Assembly: GCA_963826505.1 (NCBI GenBank)
Contig: CAWGXG010000008.1
Span: forward strand, 1,860,001-1,924,000
Source of the DNA: CAWGXG01 sp963826505
GTDB taxonomy: Bacteria > Chloroflexota > Anaerolineae > Aggregatilineales > Aggregatilineaceae
Direction: 5' to 3'
DNA length: 64,000 nucleotides
Shown: piece by piece, positions 45,463 to 56,149 of the stretch
How the letters are laid out: the number at the start of each line of letters is the position of its first letter
Position numbering within the stretch: position 1 is the first letter of the stretch
Notes under the pieces: model-generated
The model's database searches: none
What the model was told of the DNA's origin: nothing
What the model saw: only the letters and a program-made list of their open reading frames with translations
Made by a program: the position numbers and the translations under genes

Positions 45463-47231
45463 CAGCTTGCTTCACCTCTTGAGGTCGAGGCATTTTCTTT
45501 ATTTTCAGGGGAGGCTTCCGGGCTCGTCGTCGAAGCCTCTTTTTCTGCCTCATACAACGCGCCGCGCAGGATGATGAAACGGTCCGCCCAGGGCTTGAGT
45601 CTGAAGTTGGTAATGCGCCGCGCGTCCAGGTCGTACTCGACCCAGTCGAAGAGGTTGCGCACAAGGCCCTGGCGGTCCTCATCGTCGCTGTTATCCCAGA
45701 TGTAGGCCAGCTTTTCAACCACCTCGATACACAGCGCCAGTTCCAGCGCCATCTGCTCGTTCTCGGTTGTCCAGCTTTCCCAATGCGCGATCTCGCGCTC
45801 CAGCTTCTCACGCCGGCGGACAAACTCATCCTGGTCGATCAATCCCTTCGGAATACAGATGCACCGCCGCGTCGAGCTTACGCTTGGCCAGGGCGATGGC
45901 CTGCTGTTTTTCGACTTCGGGGTCCAGGCCGCTCTCGCCGGACTGCTGCGCGAGCTTGAGGTGTACGGCCAGGTCGTTGAGCTGCTGTGGGCGTCTTCAT
46001 CGACCGTCAGCAGGTGATCAGCCGCCCGAAATCCTCGTGGAAGATGTCACACGGCACGGATTTGTTGGTGCAGCCGCAGGAGACGCCCGCCGACGTGCCG
46101 GTAACGGCGCACGCCGTTCATGTTGGTGCCGCCCAGATGAGTGAGCAGCCGGGGATCGTCCTGCTCTTTGGCGAGCCTGCGCGCAGTGCGCACAGCGCGT
46201 TATGCGCCGACAGCGGATAGGGGTAGTCCTTGCTTCTTGACGCCGTTATCCACCGGCCTGAAGGAGCGGCTCTTGCGCAGCTTGGCGACCTTACGCAGCA
46301 GCTTGACCGGAAACACCGCACGGTCTCGATGATGCGGCATCTCGTCCACGTCCGGCTCGCTGTAGGCCGGGCGGTCCTTGGCTTTCTTGTCCAGCACCAT
46401 CCCGCCGTACTCCGGCCAGTTGGCGAGCACGCGCCGCACGTCGTCGCGCTTGATGGGCCGTGGACGTCCTTGCGGTCGCAGAACGGCCAGCCCTCCTCGT
46501 TGAGCTTGTAGGCGATCTTGTCCGCCCCGATGTTGGTGTCGGCGTACAAGGCCAGGATGTACCCCGCGCAGTCGTAATAAGCTGCGCCAGACCACACCCC
46601 CTTCCGGCTGCTCCTCGATCGTTGCCAGCCACAAACCGCCCATCCTCCAGCAGCCACGCCCCTTCAGGTGTAGGAATCAGATGGCCCTGCTCATCGCGCA
46701 CGGTGCCAAAGGGTGGATGCCAATCGTCACGCCCTTGCACTTGCGGTACCGCACACTGTCGCTGGCTCTTTGCGAGATGTCCTCGGCGTAATACTCATCG
46801 AAGATGGCGGCGAACTGGATGAAGATTCGCCCCATCGGGGTCGAGGTATCGACCTGGCGATTAGGCGCGGCCAGAACCAGGCGATATGCCGTGCTTCTCC
46901 AGCCGGTCGATGAGGTCGCCGACGCGCCAGCCTTTGCGGTGCAGGCGCGCCAGATCATTCCCAACCAGCGCGACGACATCGGCGTCACCCAGTCGTTTTT
47001 CGAGCGCCAGCCAGCCGGGCCGGTTCTTGACTGTGCGCGCGGACTTTGTGCCCTTCGGCGTCTTCGTACCATTCCGGATCCAGCCGTTTTCCTCGCAGAC
47101 GCGCTCGATGTTGGCGCGCTGGCGCTCCGGGCTGTCCTTGTCGGTTTCGTCACGAGTGAAGGATTGGCGTACATAACACAGCGCGATGGTCCGATCAGCG
47201 GCAGACGAGGCGGTTTTTTCTTGCGGGACAT
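45453..47231 (-). CDS. Large serine recombinase (element integrase), multiply frameshifted
   Basis: The start is ATG at 47231 with AAGGAG upstream. Pieces in three frames join as follows. The N-terminal resolvase domain begins with YVRQSFTRDETDKDSPERQR (catalytic Ser), then VVALVGNDLARLHRKGWRVG, RQVDTSTPMGRIFIQFAAIF and EDISQRASDSVRYRKCKG. The recombinase domain has IGADKIAYKLNEEGWPF and RRVLANWPEYGGMVLDKKAK. A zinc ribbon (Cys pairs near ALCA and RYRHVGG) and a C-terminal coiled coil (EFVRRREKLEREIAHWESW) follow. At least five indels are needed for one frame of about 590 aa. The stop lies inside tRNA-Glu. It catalyses integration and excision through a phosphoserine link. Confidence 0.85.
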
Positions 47232-47394
47232 GATCAGAACTCCTTGTTTGTCTGGATGATAGATACGAGTCAGTAGCGATCCGCCACCAGACAGGTTAGA
47301 GTCTGAGGCGGTCGGTGCGCTACCTACCTTAGTGCATCGTCCAGAGTGCCGGGGTGTTGCAACCACCTCGGCGCTCACCTTGATTTCGTGTAGC

Positions 47395-47607
47395 TTACGC
47401 AGTTTCGTGGTCATTGTCAAGCTCTTCGCCCTCGTTTTCACAATTCAGGTGATGCGCGTACGCACGAGCAATCGCCTTCAGCAAACCGCTGAACCCATCC
47501 TCAAACTCGCTGTCACGATCCATCTTCTCAGCCAGCATCGAAGCGGCTTCCTCGATATCGTCCGGTTCCGGAGGAGCGTAAACACGACGTTTCGGAGTGT
47601 TGCTCAT
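47395..47607 (-). CDS. Small acidic hypothetical protein of the element
   Basis: This 70-aa protein (MSNTPKRRVYAPPEPDDIEE...) starts 3 nt after the primase stop with GGAGGAG upstream. It is strongly acidic at both ends (DDIEEAASMLAEKMDRDSEF, ENEGEELDNDHE) and helical. No domain is recognised. Its place between primase and recombinase suggests an accessory or regulatory factor such as a recombination directionality factor, but it lacks the basic HTH usual for those. Confidence 0.65.
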   Translation of the reverse strand: MSNTPKRRVYAPPEPDDIEEAASMLAEKMDRDSEFEDGFSGLLKAIARAYAHHLNCENEGEELDNDHETA

Positions 47608-47610
47608 GGC

Positions 47611-48651
47611 TCACTCCTCCTTCCCCATCAAAATCGTCTTCTCGCGTGCCCGACGCAGCTCGCGCGCCAGCCAGGAATACAGGTTGCCCTGCTGCTGGTG
47701 AAACTCGGTCAGGTCTTTGCCCCACGGCACCCGCACGCGGTGCATGCGCTCCGAGCCCAACCCTAACCGCGCCGCGCCCTGCTCGCCCGGCGTCATCGGC
47801 ATCATAGGCCAGCAGGATCAGCGGCACCGCCACCAGGTCGGCCAACCAGCGCGGACTCAAGGAGTTGGCGGCGCTGCCGACCGTCACCGCCGCGACCAGC
47901 GGCTCCGCTTCCTGGTAGGCCAGCAGCGTGTCGAACTCGCCTTCGCAGAACAACGCCGCTCGCGCGCCGTGCAGACCATCAGCCTGATACAACCCGCCAC
48001 TGCTGCCGCCCTTGATCTGCACATACTTCGGGAATCCGCCCGCGCGGCGCACCTTCACCGCCCACAGCCGTTCCGCCCCGTCGGTCAACCAGGGGATGGT
48101 GATGCCGCACGGCACGCTCAAGACCGGCGATGGTCCGCCACTGGCGTGGACTGCCCGGCAGATAGCCCAGATGCGCCGCCTGGATCGTCGCTGGCTGCAA
48201 GCCGCGCCCGACCAGGTAGCGCAGCGCCGGTTCGCCCGAAGTGGACCACAGCGCTTCTTCCGCCAGGTCCATCACCTGACGGGCTGCCGTCTGCCAGCGT
48301 ACCGGCGGTGGCGCTTCTTCGGGCCGCGTGCGGCGCGGCTGTGGTTTTGGTTTTGGCGTGGGCATCTCGTGACTCAACACCTGGACCGCCTCCTCAAAAC
48401 TCAGATGGCGCATGCGCTGCAGCCAGTCGAACACATCGCCATGCAGCTGGCACGCCCCGAAACACGTGAAGCCGTTCGCCCACACCGCCAGGCTGTAGCC
48501 GCGCTTTTCCTGGTGAAACGGGCAGCGCCACAGCAGCGCGCCTCCCCCCTGGCGCGGCGCGGGTCCCAGGTCCTGTTCGACAATCCGCCGCAGATCGTGC
48601 TGCTGCCTTCAACTGCTCAGTCGTCTGTGTGCATCGGTGGTCTGCTCCCAT
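47611..48651 (-). CDS. DNA primase-like protein (CHC2 zinc finger and TOPRIM), frameshifted
   Basis: Pieces in different frames give a CHC2-type zinc finger (LLWRCPFHQEKRGYSLAV, then FTCFGACQLHGDVFDWLQ), a linker (MPTPKPKPQPRRTRPEEAPP), a catalytic-core region (ALRYLVGRGLQPATIQAAHL) and a TOPRIM domain with ALFCEGEFDTLLAYQEAEPL (Glu) and LLAYDADDAG (Asp-x-Asp). DnaG-like primases of mobile elements prime replication of transferred single strands. Indels near 48590, 48110 and 47800 are needed. It runs from ATG at 48651 just after the octamer repeats to a stop at 47611. Total length is about 346 aa. Confidence 0.82.
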
Positions 48652-48654
48652 GTG

Positions 48655-48710
48655 AAACCTGACAGTGGTATTGACAGGTTGACAGGTTGACAGGTTTTGA
48701 AACCTGTCAA
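48655..48710. repeat. Tandem TTGACAGG octamers with an 11-bp inverted repeat
   Basis: TTGACAGG occurs three times head to tail (48671-48678, 48679-48686, 48687-48694). The last copy opens a perfect inverted repeat TTGACAGGTTT (48687-48697)/AAACCTGTCAA (48700-48710). A degenerate copy (AAACCTGACAG, 48655-48665) lies beside it. The block sits between the DUF3987 gene end and the primase start on the minus strand. It could be iterons or a cooperative operator. Confidence 0.7.
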
Positions 48711-48729
48711 GTGCCCTGACGGGTTTAGA

Positions 48730-50346
48730 TCACTCGGTCAGCCGGTAGACTTCCGTGCGCGGACCCCGGCTGCCCTGGCGTCCCAGGTCGGATTGCACCC
48801 GCCCATCCTGCTCCAGCGCTTTGAGCGCTTCGGCCACCACCTTGCGCGGGGCACCCAGCGCCCGGTAGATGTCGCGCGCCGAAATGCCCGAGCGGCTGTC
48901 CGCCCAACAAGCGCAGAATGCGCTCTTCCAGGCGCGCTTCTTCGCTCTCGCCCAGCCCGCGCAGCAGCCGGTGGGCCGATGCCCGCCAGCTTTCCGCCAT
49001 TTGCTGGGCGCGGTACCAGTGCGCCGCCCGCACCACCGGCTTGCTCTGGCGGCGCTCTCCGAGCGCGATCCAGTCCAGCGCCGCCAGGATGATGGCCGTT
49101 TTCAGTGCCTGGACGTGCAGCCGCCCATACACCCCGCGCAGCCGGTCATCCAGCGGCGCATCCGGTGCAGTCATGGCCCGCAGCGCCTGCTCGTAGGCGC
49201 GCAGCGGCTCCCATAACTCCGTCGCCACCAGCGACCACGGTTCCAGGGGCGATGCATCGCCCACCGCCTGCGTCTCCGGCGGCAGCGGCAGCGCCTCGTG
49301 CAGATGGCGCAGCGGCGTGACAAGGGAGTCTGGAAGCCGCCCATCGCCGGTCGCCGGTACGCTCCGCGTAGTCCGGTTCCGGCGTCAGCAGGATGAAGCG
49401 CGCCAGCGTGCCGTTGTGCCAGTCGGCGGAGGTCAGGGCCGCGCCCAGTTCCGCCGGGGTCGCCGCGCCGAGAATGGACAGCGCCGCATCCCGAATCACG
49501 ACCAGCCCGCGATTGTTCGTATTGGAGTCGAGGTGCTCCGGGCAGTCGTAGAGCTGCATGATGAGCTCTTTCATCCCGGCCATGAAGTCGCGTCCAAAGG
49601 ATTTGAACAGCGCCGACAGCTCATCGCGGGCGATGCCGCGCTGCGCCGCGAAGGTATTGCCGCGCGTCAGTCGCTCGCGGTCACGCTGCGGCAGGCTGTC
49701 GAAGTTGGGCGGCAGCACCCCGCCCAGCATGCACATGAACGCTTCCGGCGATCCCGGCTGGGGCAGCAGCATGTGCGGTACGGCCGTGCGCGCCACGTCC
49801 ACCGCCAGGCTCAGCCCGGCGGACTTGCGGTAGTAGGTGGAGACAGCCACCAGCACGAGATAGACATTGGGAAACACGCGCTGGCCCCACGGCGTGTGGA
49901 TGTACAGCCGCCGCCCGATCGCCAGCGCTGCCAGCCACAGCGCCGCGCCTTCGTGAAACAGCAGCGGCGTCTCGTTGGCGACTCCCCCTGCCCACGCGAC
50001 ATACTCGCGCAGCCACGGCCCGACTTCCGCCGCTTGACGCTGCTTGTTCCGGCGTCAGTTGGGCGGACGGTGGCAGTTCAGGGATGGTGTTGAGGTCGGT
50101 GCGGTCAGAGGGTGATTGGGTGGCGGGCCGTTGGGGTCGATCTTGAGGATGGTGCCCAGCCCTTCCTGACCGAGCAGGCGGCGCAGCACCTTCACTTCAT
50201 CCGGGCACGGCCATGTCGGTGTGCGAGAGCAGCAGGCGGGTCAGCGGGCTGCAGGGCAGATCGCGCCAGTCCAGCCCGACCAGCGCGCGCGCCAGCACAT
50301 AGGCATCCGGTTCGGACAGCGAGTCAGCGGCGGGATGAGCGATCAT
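48730..50346 (-). CDS. DUF3987 domain protein (replication/maintenance protein of the element), frameshifted
   Basis: ATG at 50346 (AGGAG upstream) starts MIAHPAADSLSEPDAYVLAR. The DUF3987 core follows: YIHTPWGQRVFPNVYLVLVA, YYRKSAGLSLAVDVAR (Walker-A-like Lys-Ser), LSALFKSFGRDFMAGMKELI, LVVIRDAALSILGAATPAEL and ARFILLTPEPDYAER. A C-terminal winged helix reads ISARDIYRALGAPRKVVAEA. DUF3987 proteins are usually linked to primases in plasmids and phages and resemble a degenerate helicase-like ATPase. Indels near 50200, 50030, 49330 and 48900 interrupt it. The same operon continues with the primase. Confidence 0.78.
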
Positions 50347-50437
50347 GGCGGGCACTCCTGGAACACATCTCAACGATGATTCCAGCATAGCAGACCGGAT
50401 CGCCCGACAGATTCAATTTTCGTATGTCGGGGTATGC

Positions 50438-50472
50438 AAAATTCCACGCGGGCGAGTGGAATTTTCCACTCG
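50438..50472. promoter_or_regulatory. Interleaved palindromes between divergent DUF3987 and dinB genes
   Basis: AAAATTCCAC (50438-50447) and GTGGAATTTT (50456-50465) form a perfect 10-bp inverted repeat. The right arm is also half of CGAGTGGAATTTTCCACTCG (50453-50472), a second palindrome. This gives three GTGGAA/TTCCAC half-sites at regular spacing. The position in the divergent promoter region suggests a repressor site, possibly for the SOS response because dinB follows. Confidence 0.75.
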
Positions 50473-50632
50473 GGTATTAGTTAAGGGTGAACAGACAGGA
50501 CACAAACTGTGCGGGGATTGCCGGGATGGGGCACATAGGATAGAGTTCTGCAAATCGCATGCCGGTGATCTACTCGCCAAACCGTACGGATGATCCACAA
50601 TGAGCAAGACGATGTGCGGAGTGTGAACAACG

Positions 50633-51809
50633 ATGCCGCGCAAGATTCTTCACCTGGACCTGGACGCCTTCTTCTGTGCCGTTGAGGAAAACCTCGATCC
50701 CTCTCTGCGCGGGCAAGCCTTCGCGGTTGGCGGGCAGCCGGATCAGCGCGGTGTCGTGGCATCCTGTTCGTATGCAGCGCGGGTGTACGGGGTGCGCTCA
50801 GCGATGCCCATGGCCCAGGCCGTGCGCCTGTGCCCCAATCTGATCATCCGACCCAACCGGCGCGGCGTGTACGGGGACGTATCGCGCAGCGTTATGGCCA
50901 TCCTGCACGATCTCACGCCGCTGGTCGAGCAGCTCTCGATTGACGAGGCGTTTCTCGACGTCAGTCTGCTGCCCGATCCCGCTGAGTTGCTCGCGCGTCG
51001 CCTGCAAGAACGCATCAACACGGAACTCCATCTGCCGTGCTCGCTCGGTGTGGCCAGCAACAAGCTGGTCGCCAAGATTGCGAACACGGTGGGCAAAGCC
51101 AGAGCCCGTTCCAGTATCCCACCCAATGCCATCACGATCGTACCGCCCGGTGACGAAGCGGCGTTCCTCGCGCCCTTGCCCGCCAGCGAGCTGTGGGGCG
51201 TCGGTCCGAAAACCGCCGAGCAGCTGGCACGCCTGGACATTCACACCATTGGTGACCTGGCGCGCTGGCCGGAAACGGACCTGATCCGCCGCTTCGGACA
51301 GCACGGTCAGGCTCTCGGCGCAGCACGCACGCGGACTTGATGAGCGCCCCGTTCAGCCGGAACACGATACCAAGTCCATCAGCCAGGAAACCACGTTCAC
51401 ACAGGATGTGTCGGATGCGGTCACGCTCAAACGCACGCTGCGCAGGCTGTCCGATGGCGTCGGTCACCAGGTGCGGCAGGAAGAACTGGCCGGGACGACC
51501 ATCAAGCTCAAGCTGCGGTGGTCGGATTTCACCACCCTCACCCGACAAACCACGCTGCCCCACACCACCGATCGCGACGATGAAATCTATGCGGTGGCGG
51601 AGCAGTTGTTCGACCAGCATTGGCCGCGCGGGATGCCGGTGCGTCTGATTGGCGTGGGGATCAGTGGCTTCACCGAACCCCGCCGCCAACTGGGTTTGTG
51701 GGATGACCTTGAGGCGCAGGCAGAGGACAAACGGCTGCAGGACACGTTGGAGGATCTACGCGACCGCTTTGGGCGCGATTCTGTTCGCCGGGCGAGTGAT
51801 CTCGATTGA
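50633..51809 (+). CDS. dinB: DNA polymerase IV (DinB), frameshifted near 51335
   Basis: This Y-family translesion polymerase begins MPRKILHLDLDAFFCAVEEN with the DxD metal site and has YAARVYGVRSAMPMAQAVRL, SIDEAFLDVS with the second catalytic Asp-Glu, SLGVASNKLVAKIANTVGKA, and ELWGVGPKTAEQLARLDIHT (helix-hairpin-helix). After the indel the frame resumes with LDERPVQPEHDTKSISQETT and the little-finger domain. Corrected length is about 390 aa. GGAG precedes the ATG. Such genes on conjugative elements are usually damage-inducible; the palindromes upstream fit that. Confidence 0.92.
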
Positions 51810-52182
51810 GCGCTCTGGCGGGCAAAGTACCTGTCGCAGTGTCAGGGGATAGGCCAGCATCAGGCCAGATTGAAAACTCCGAACAGCGTCATGACACCGA
51901 ATGCCGCGCCGACCGACACTATGCCGCGCGGCAAATTCATGGGCAGCGGCTGAAGAAGCCGGGTTGACGCCCAACTACGATCTGACCGACGTGCAGCCGG
52001 GCGAAACCAAAACCTTCACGCTGGCGGCGTATGGTCCACGCGGCACGGCGCGGCGCATCGCCTACGTGCTGGACGTGACCGCGCGCGGCGGCGGGATTGC
52101 CGACCGTCGTGCCGGGTCAGAACGTCGTGACGTGGCTCAACGAAGTCAACACCGTCTGTTCCGGCGAGATTGAGGAGCCGTA
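51810..52182 (+). pseudogene. 3' remnant of a conjugation-module gene
   Basis: A coding-like stretch from about 51950 (LTPNYDLTDVQPGETKTFTL, YGPRGTARRIAYVLDV) continues after an indel with GQNVVTWLNEVNTVCSGEIE and stops at 52180-52182, 1 nt before the VirB6-like start. There is no start codon or N-terminal part before it, and the preceding 100 bp after dinB are non-coding. It looks like an exported protein that lost its 5' end, perhaps when dinB was inserted. Family unknown. Confidence 0.5.
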
Positions 52183-52183
52183 G

Positions 52184-53785
52184 ATGCCCTGGGTCGATGA
52201 CATTCTCGACGGTCTGCAAGTCCAGATCGACAAGCTGTGGTACGACCTGCTGCACCTGCTGGCGGTGGCGGGCTGGACGCTGCAAAAAGGGCTGTTCATG
52301 ATGGGCCACGCCATCGAGCTGGCCAACCTGTGGCTCATCGACCACGCCTTCGCGCCGCTCATCGCCCAGACCAACAGCCAGATGCGCGTCACGGCCAGCC
52401 TCGCTTTCGTCATCGCACTTTTCGTGCTGGGTATCACGTACCTGCTGGCGGCCTTCGTGCGGCTGGACGTGGTCAGCCCGCGCAGCGCCATCGGCTGGTA
52501 TCTGGCCGGGATCGTCTTCTTCCAGTTGGGACCGGCGCTCTACCAGGGCATGAACAGCTTCCGGCAGGACCTGAGCTCCGGCTTCTACAACGTCGCGCTG
52601 GACAGCATGCAGAGCGCGGGCAGTCCCTTCGGTTCGCTGGCCGCCGTGACCAGCAGCGATCTGCCGCCGCTGCCCGCCTGTGACGCGCTCGGACCGTACC
52701 TGCCCGGCGCGACCATGACGCCGTTCGGCTACGAACGTCGATGGGCTGGACATCGCGCTGGCGTACCTGCTGGCGGATGGGCAGGACGTGATGGGCTACC
52801 CGCCGCCGGTGCCGACCGCCTGTTTCCAGCCGCGCGGCGCGCTGTACGACCCCGCCCTGCCTGCCAACTGGCAGTTCTACCCGGACTCGTACTTCTACAT
52901 CGGCCAGCAGCTCGCAGTTCTTCGGCGATCCGCTGAATGAGGACCAGCGCAAGGCGTCCATCGACAAGGCGGGCGCGGCGCAGTTTCGCATTTTCTCCGC
53001 CTGGCCGCTGGTCATTTTCGGCGTGATCGAGCAGTTGATCTTTCTGCTGCTGACCATCGCCCAGGGTCTGACGTTTGTCAGCTTCAGCATCGCCATACTC
53101 TTCGCCTTTTTCAAGAAGACGGAAGTCATCGCCCGCTCGATTCTCGACCTGTGGATTGAGCTCATCGTGCAGACGGTGGTCATCGCCCTGATGCAGTCGC
53201 TCATCGTCTCGTTTCTGCTCGGCGCGGCGGCCACGCAAAACGCGCTGGTGGTGCTCGGCGTATCGCTGCTGTGCACGATCTTCATCCTGGTCCTGCTGTG
53301 GAGCGGCATCAAGGCGGTGTGGAACAGCTTCAACCGGCTGTTCGGCGCGATGGGTCAGGTCACCGGCGGCGTGATGGTCGCGCCCGGCGCGGTCGGGCTG
53401 GGATTGGCGGGAGCCGGAGCGGCGGCAGCGGTCGGCGGGGCGGCGCTGGCGGCCAACGTGGGCAGCAGCGCCCTGGCCGGGGTCTCCGCTGTGCAGCAAG
53501 GCGCGACCGCCTCCCAGACTGCGGGGGTGATGTTGGGCGGATCGCGGCGGCTTGCAGTCCGCCGCGCGCACGCTGGCGTATCTGCCCGGCACGCGGAATA
53601 CGGCGTTGGGCCAGATGGCCGACGAATTCACCGAAGGCTCCGTGCTGCGCCAGGTCGGGCAGAGCGTGCCGCTCGTGGGCGGCATCGCCGGGCCGGTGCT
53701 GGGTGCGCAGTTACTCAGCGACCGCGCGCAGACTCCGCGCCGCCAGAGTTATCGCCTGCCTGCCGAACCGGAATCTGGGGGATGA
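52184..53785 (+). CDS. VirB6/TrbL-like multi-spanning conjugation protein, frameshifted
   Basis: The N-terminal 160 residues have hydrophobic helices (LLHLLAVAGWTLQKGLFMMG, ASLAFVIALFVLGITYLLAA) and an extracytoplasmic loop with paired Cys (PACDALGPYL, PTACFQP). The middle has five or six strong helices (LIFLLLTIAQGLTFVSFSIA, WIELIVQTVVIALMQSLIVS, VVLGVSLLCTIFILVLLW). A Gly/Ala-rich segment (GLGLAGAGAAAAVGGAALAA) then leads to a cytoplasmic tail. The pattern and place beside VirB2-4-like genes match TrbL/VirB6 channel proteins. Indels near 52730, 52920 and 53540. The stop overlaps the next ATG. Confidence 0.72.
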
Positions 53786-54597
53786 TGCGAGAAACGCGCG
53801 ATTCCACGCCCAATCGCTCCGCGTCGCATGGGCACCTTCACACCGCTGGCTGAGACGGTTCCGCCTCCGGCCGACATCCGCCCGCCTGCACCGGACGCCG
53901 GACAGGCCATCGCGCAGCGCGTCAGCGCGGTGAGTGAAGATGTGCGTTCGCAGGCAAGCCAGGCGCAAGCCAATGCGGAACGTTCCACCTATGCGTCGGA
54001 CATGCAGGGCGAAGAAGTCGAGGACCGCATCGCCGCGTTGGGCACGACGCTGAGCACGCGGCAGACGCAGCCCGTTTTGGGCACTGATGCGCGTCGAAGG
54101 GACGCGAGGATGTGGCGGGCGTGCTGGCCGACTTCATCGCGCAGATGCGCGTCCAGCGCACGCTCGCCGGGCAGCCGGTCGCGGGCGGCGCGGATACCTT
54201 CACCGTCGCGCAGGGCGTCGCGCGGGCGATGGGCGTCACGCCGCAAGCGGATGACCGCGCGCCGATTCAGGGTGATGTGGCGCGGCTGGGCTTGTTTGGC
54301 GACCTGGCGCTGCGCCTGGGTCTGACCGGCCAGCAGGCGCAGACCGTGATCTCGGAAGTCAAAAACTCGCCCGCCGGGGAACTGACGCCGCAGACGCACG
54401 CCGCGCTGGTCGAGCAGGCGCGCGACACGCTCAATACCGGTTGGGAAGGGGCGGAACGCGCGGTCAGTGCCTTGCAGCGCGCCGCCGCGATGCTGCCCAA
54501 CGCCCTCACCGCGCGGGGCACGGCGGCGGTCCCGAATGTCACGGTCAATCCGCACATCCAGGTCAACGTCAGCGCGCCGGAGCACAGCGGATCTTGA
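53782..54597 (+). CDS. Soluble hypothetical protein of the conjugation operon, frameshifted
   Basis: The ATG overlaps the preceding stop (ATGA). It is Ala/Gln/Arg-rich and helical: AIAQRVSAVSEDVRSQASQA, then after an indel near 54105 DVAGVLADFIAQMRVQRTLA, LFGDLALRLGLTGQQAQTVI and EGAERAVSALQRAAAMLPNA. There is no signal or membrane segment. It could be the cytoplasmic tail of the VirB6-like protein split off by an indel, or a partner of it. Similar long C-terminal extensions occur in Gram-positive VirB6 proteins. No named family is recognised. Length is about 270 aa. Confidence 0.55.
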
Positions 54598-54665
54598 TCG
54601 AGGCCATGCGATCGCAGGCGGCGACTGGCGGGCAGCCAGACTGCCGCGAACCAGGGGAACGATGC

Positions 54666-56019
54666 ATGAGCGAACGAATTGACGTACCACACCATCGAAG
54701 AACTGCGCGCGCTGAGTCTCGACGAGCTGCGCGCCCTGTGGGAACTGGTGCCCACCGACCGCCAGCACCGCTACCAGACCGTCTACCAGCGCGAAGTGCG
54801 CACCAACGGCGCGTCCGGCGCGGATGCGCTCGAACAGCAGGTCGTGAGCGCGCTCATCCAGCGTTACGAGACTGGGGCGCTGGTCCCGATTGGCGCGCGC
54901 TGGGCCAGAACGCCCGCCCGCATCCAGGAGGCGGTGAAGGCCGGGGAGTCGCTGATTCCGCCCGAAGCGGAGTTCACGCCGCCCACCACCCACCGCGCGC
55001 AGATCGTCCTGATCCTGGGCGGGGCGGCGCTGTGTCTGGTGATTTTCGGCGTGCTGCTGATCTCCCGGCGCGGCGGGGATGTCGCCCAACCACCCGGCGG
55101 CGGAAGTCGCGTTACGCCACGCCCACGCTGCGCTACACCCCCTCCCCCACGCCGATCGCGCTCGAAGAGCAGGATGTCATCATCCGCGACGGGGTGCGCG
55201 ACCGCGCCCCCGCCTACCCGGTCAACCTGCAAGTCCTGCCCGCCGGGCAGACCCAGCCGCGCGTCTTCGTCGTGCAGCGGCGCAAGGTGGACCTCTCCGA
55301 GTGGCAGTACGACCCCAACCCCGACACCGCGTCGTTCATTCACGGCGCTGAGCGTGCGCCCGGTGATGGGCGTGCCCTGGTCGCCGCAGAACGAGGCGCT
55401 GTTCCAGGCGCTCGGACCGGGCGCGACCTTCAGCCTGCGCCTGAACACCGGCGCGGTGCAGCAGTTTGAGTTCGCCAGCCAGACCGAGGTCAGCCGCAGC
55501 GACACCAGCGCCTTCCGCCAGATTGAGCCGGGACTGGTGCTGGTGCTGATTGGCGAGCGGGACGCGCGCGGCGCGCCGACCGCCACGCGCCTGCTGGTGC
55601 TGGCCACCTACCCGCCGGAGCAGGAACTGTCACGCGATGACGTGCTGGCGGTGCGCGTCGAGCTGCCGGTGGTCGAGGAGACGCCCACCCCGCCCGCCCC
55701 ACCGCGACGCCGCTCCCGGCGCGCGACCTGCTGCACGTGGACGTGATTGGCGTGGAGACGGTGCCGGGGCGGATGACGGTGCGGCTGCGCGCCTACAACG
55801 GCCAGCCGGACCCGGTGGACCTGCGCCCGGAGGATTTCGCGCATGGCGTTTGGGTACGCGCCGCAGCCGCCCGGCCCCTGGAGTCCGGCGGAGGGGTTGG
55901 AGCCGTTTACGCTGCTGCCCGGTCAGGCGGTGGACCTGACGCTGATCTGGCCGTGGGCGGGCGAGCCGTATGCGAGTCTGCGGGTGGCCGTGTATCGGTA
56001 TGCGGTACAACTGGGTTGA
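54666..56019 (+). CDS. Single-pass membrane protein of the conjugation operon, frameshifted
   Basis: The cytoplasmic N-part reads TIEELRALSLDELRALWELV. One membrane helix (IVLILGGAALCLVIFGVLLI, about residues 112-131) is followed by an exported region of about 320 aa: PSPTPIALEEQDVIIRDGVR, VFVVQRRKVDLSEWQYDPNP, MGVPWSPQNEALFQALGPGA and PPEQELSRDDVLAVRVELPV. It ends with MAFGYAPQPPGPWSPAEG. The topology matches VirB8/TcpC-like assembly factors, but I see no specific motif for them. At least four indels are present. The last 190 bp are repeated at 56601-56789. Confidence 0.6.
55830..56019 (+). repeat. Direct repeat copy A (about 190 bp)
   Basis: It encodes the end of the membrane protein above. 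Copy B at 56601-56789 is about 90% identical over the whole length, including GGCGTTTGG.TACGCGCCG. Copy A has one extra C near 55841 that breaks its frame; copy B is in frame. Confidence 0.9.
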
Positions 56020-56149
56020 ATGGGCTGTTTATTCTTCACCGGGCCCGCCGCAGCCCGCCCACCCTGCGGGCAGAACGCTGCAAGATTACCACACGAACCA
56101 CGCATCTCATTCTGCCGGGAGATTAGCTCCTTTTGATTTTTGCCTGGTG

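Noticed and set aside
48671..48694. Tandem TTGACAGG repeats as a CRISPR array
   Set aside because: The units are 8 bp with no spacers and no cas genes. An operator or iteron is more likely.
51850..51940. Possible 26-codon membrane peptide on the minus strand after dinB (MNLPRGIVSVGAAFGVM...)
   Set aside because: It is too short to support; it has a hydrophobic look but no ribosome site, and lies in non-coding debris next to a truncated gene.
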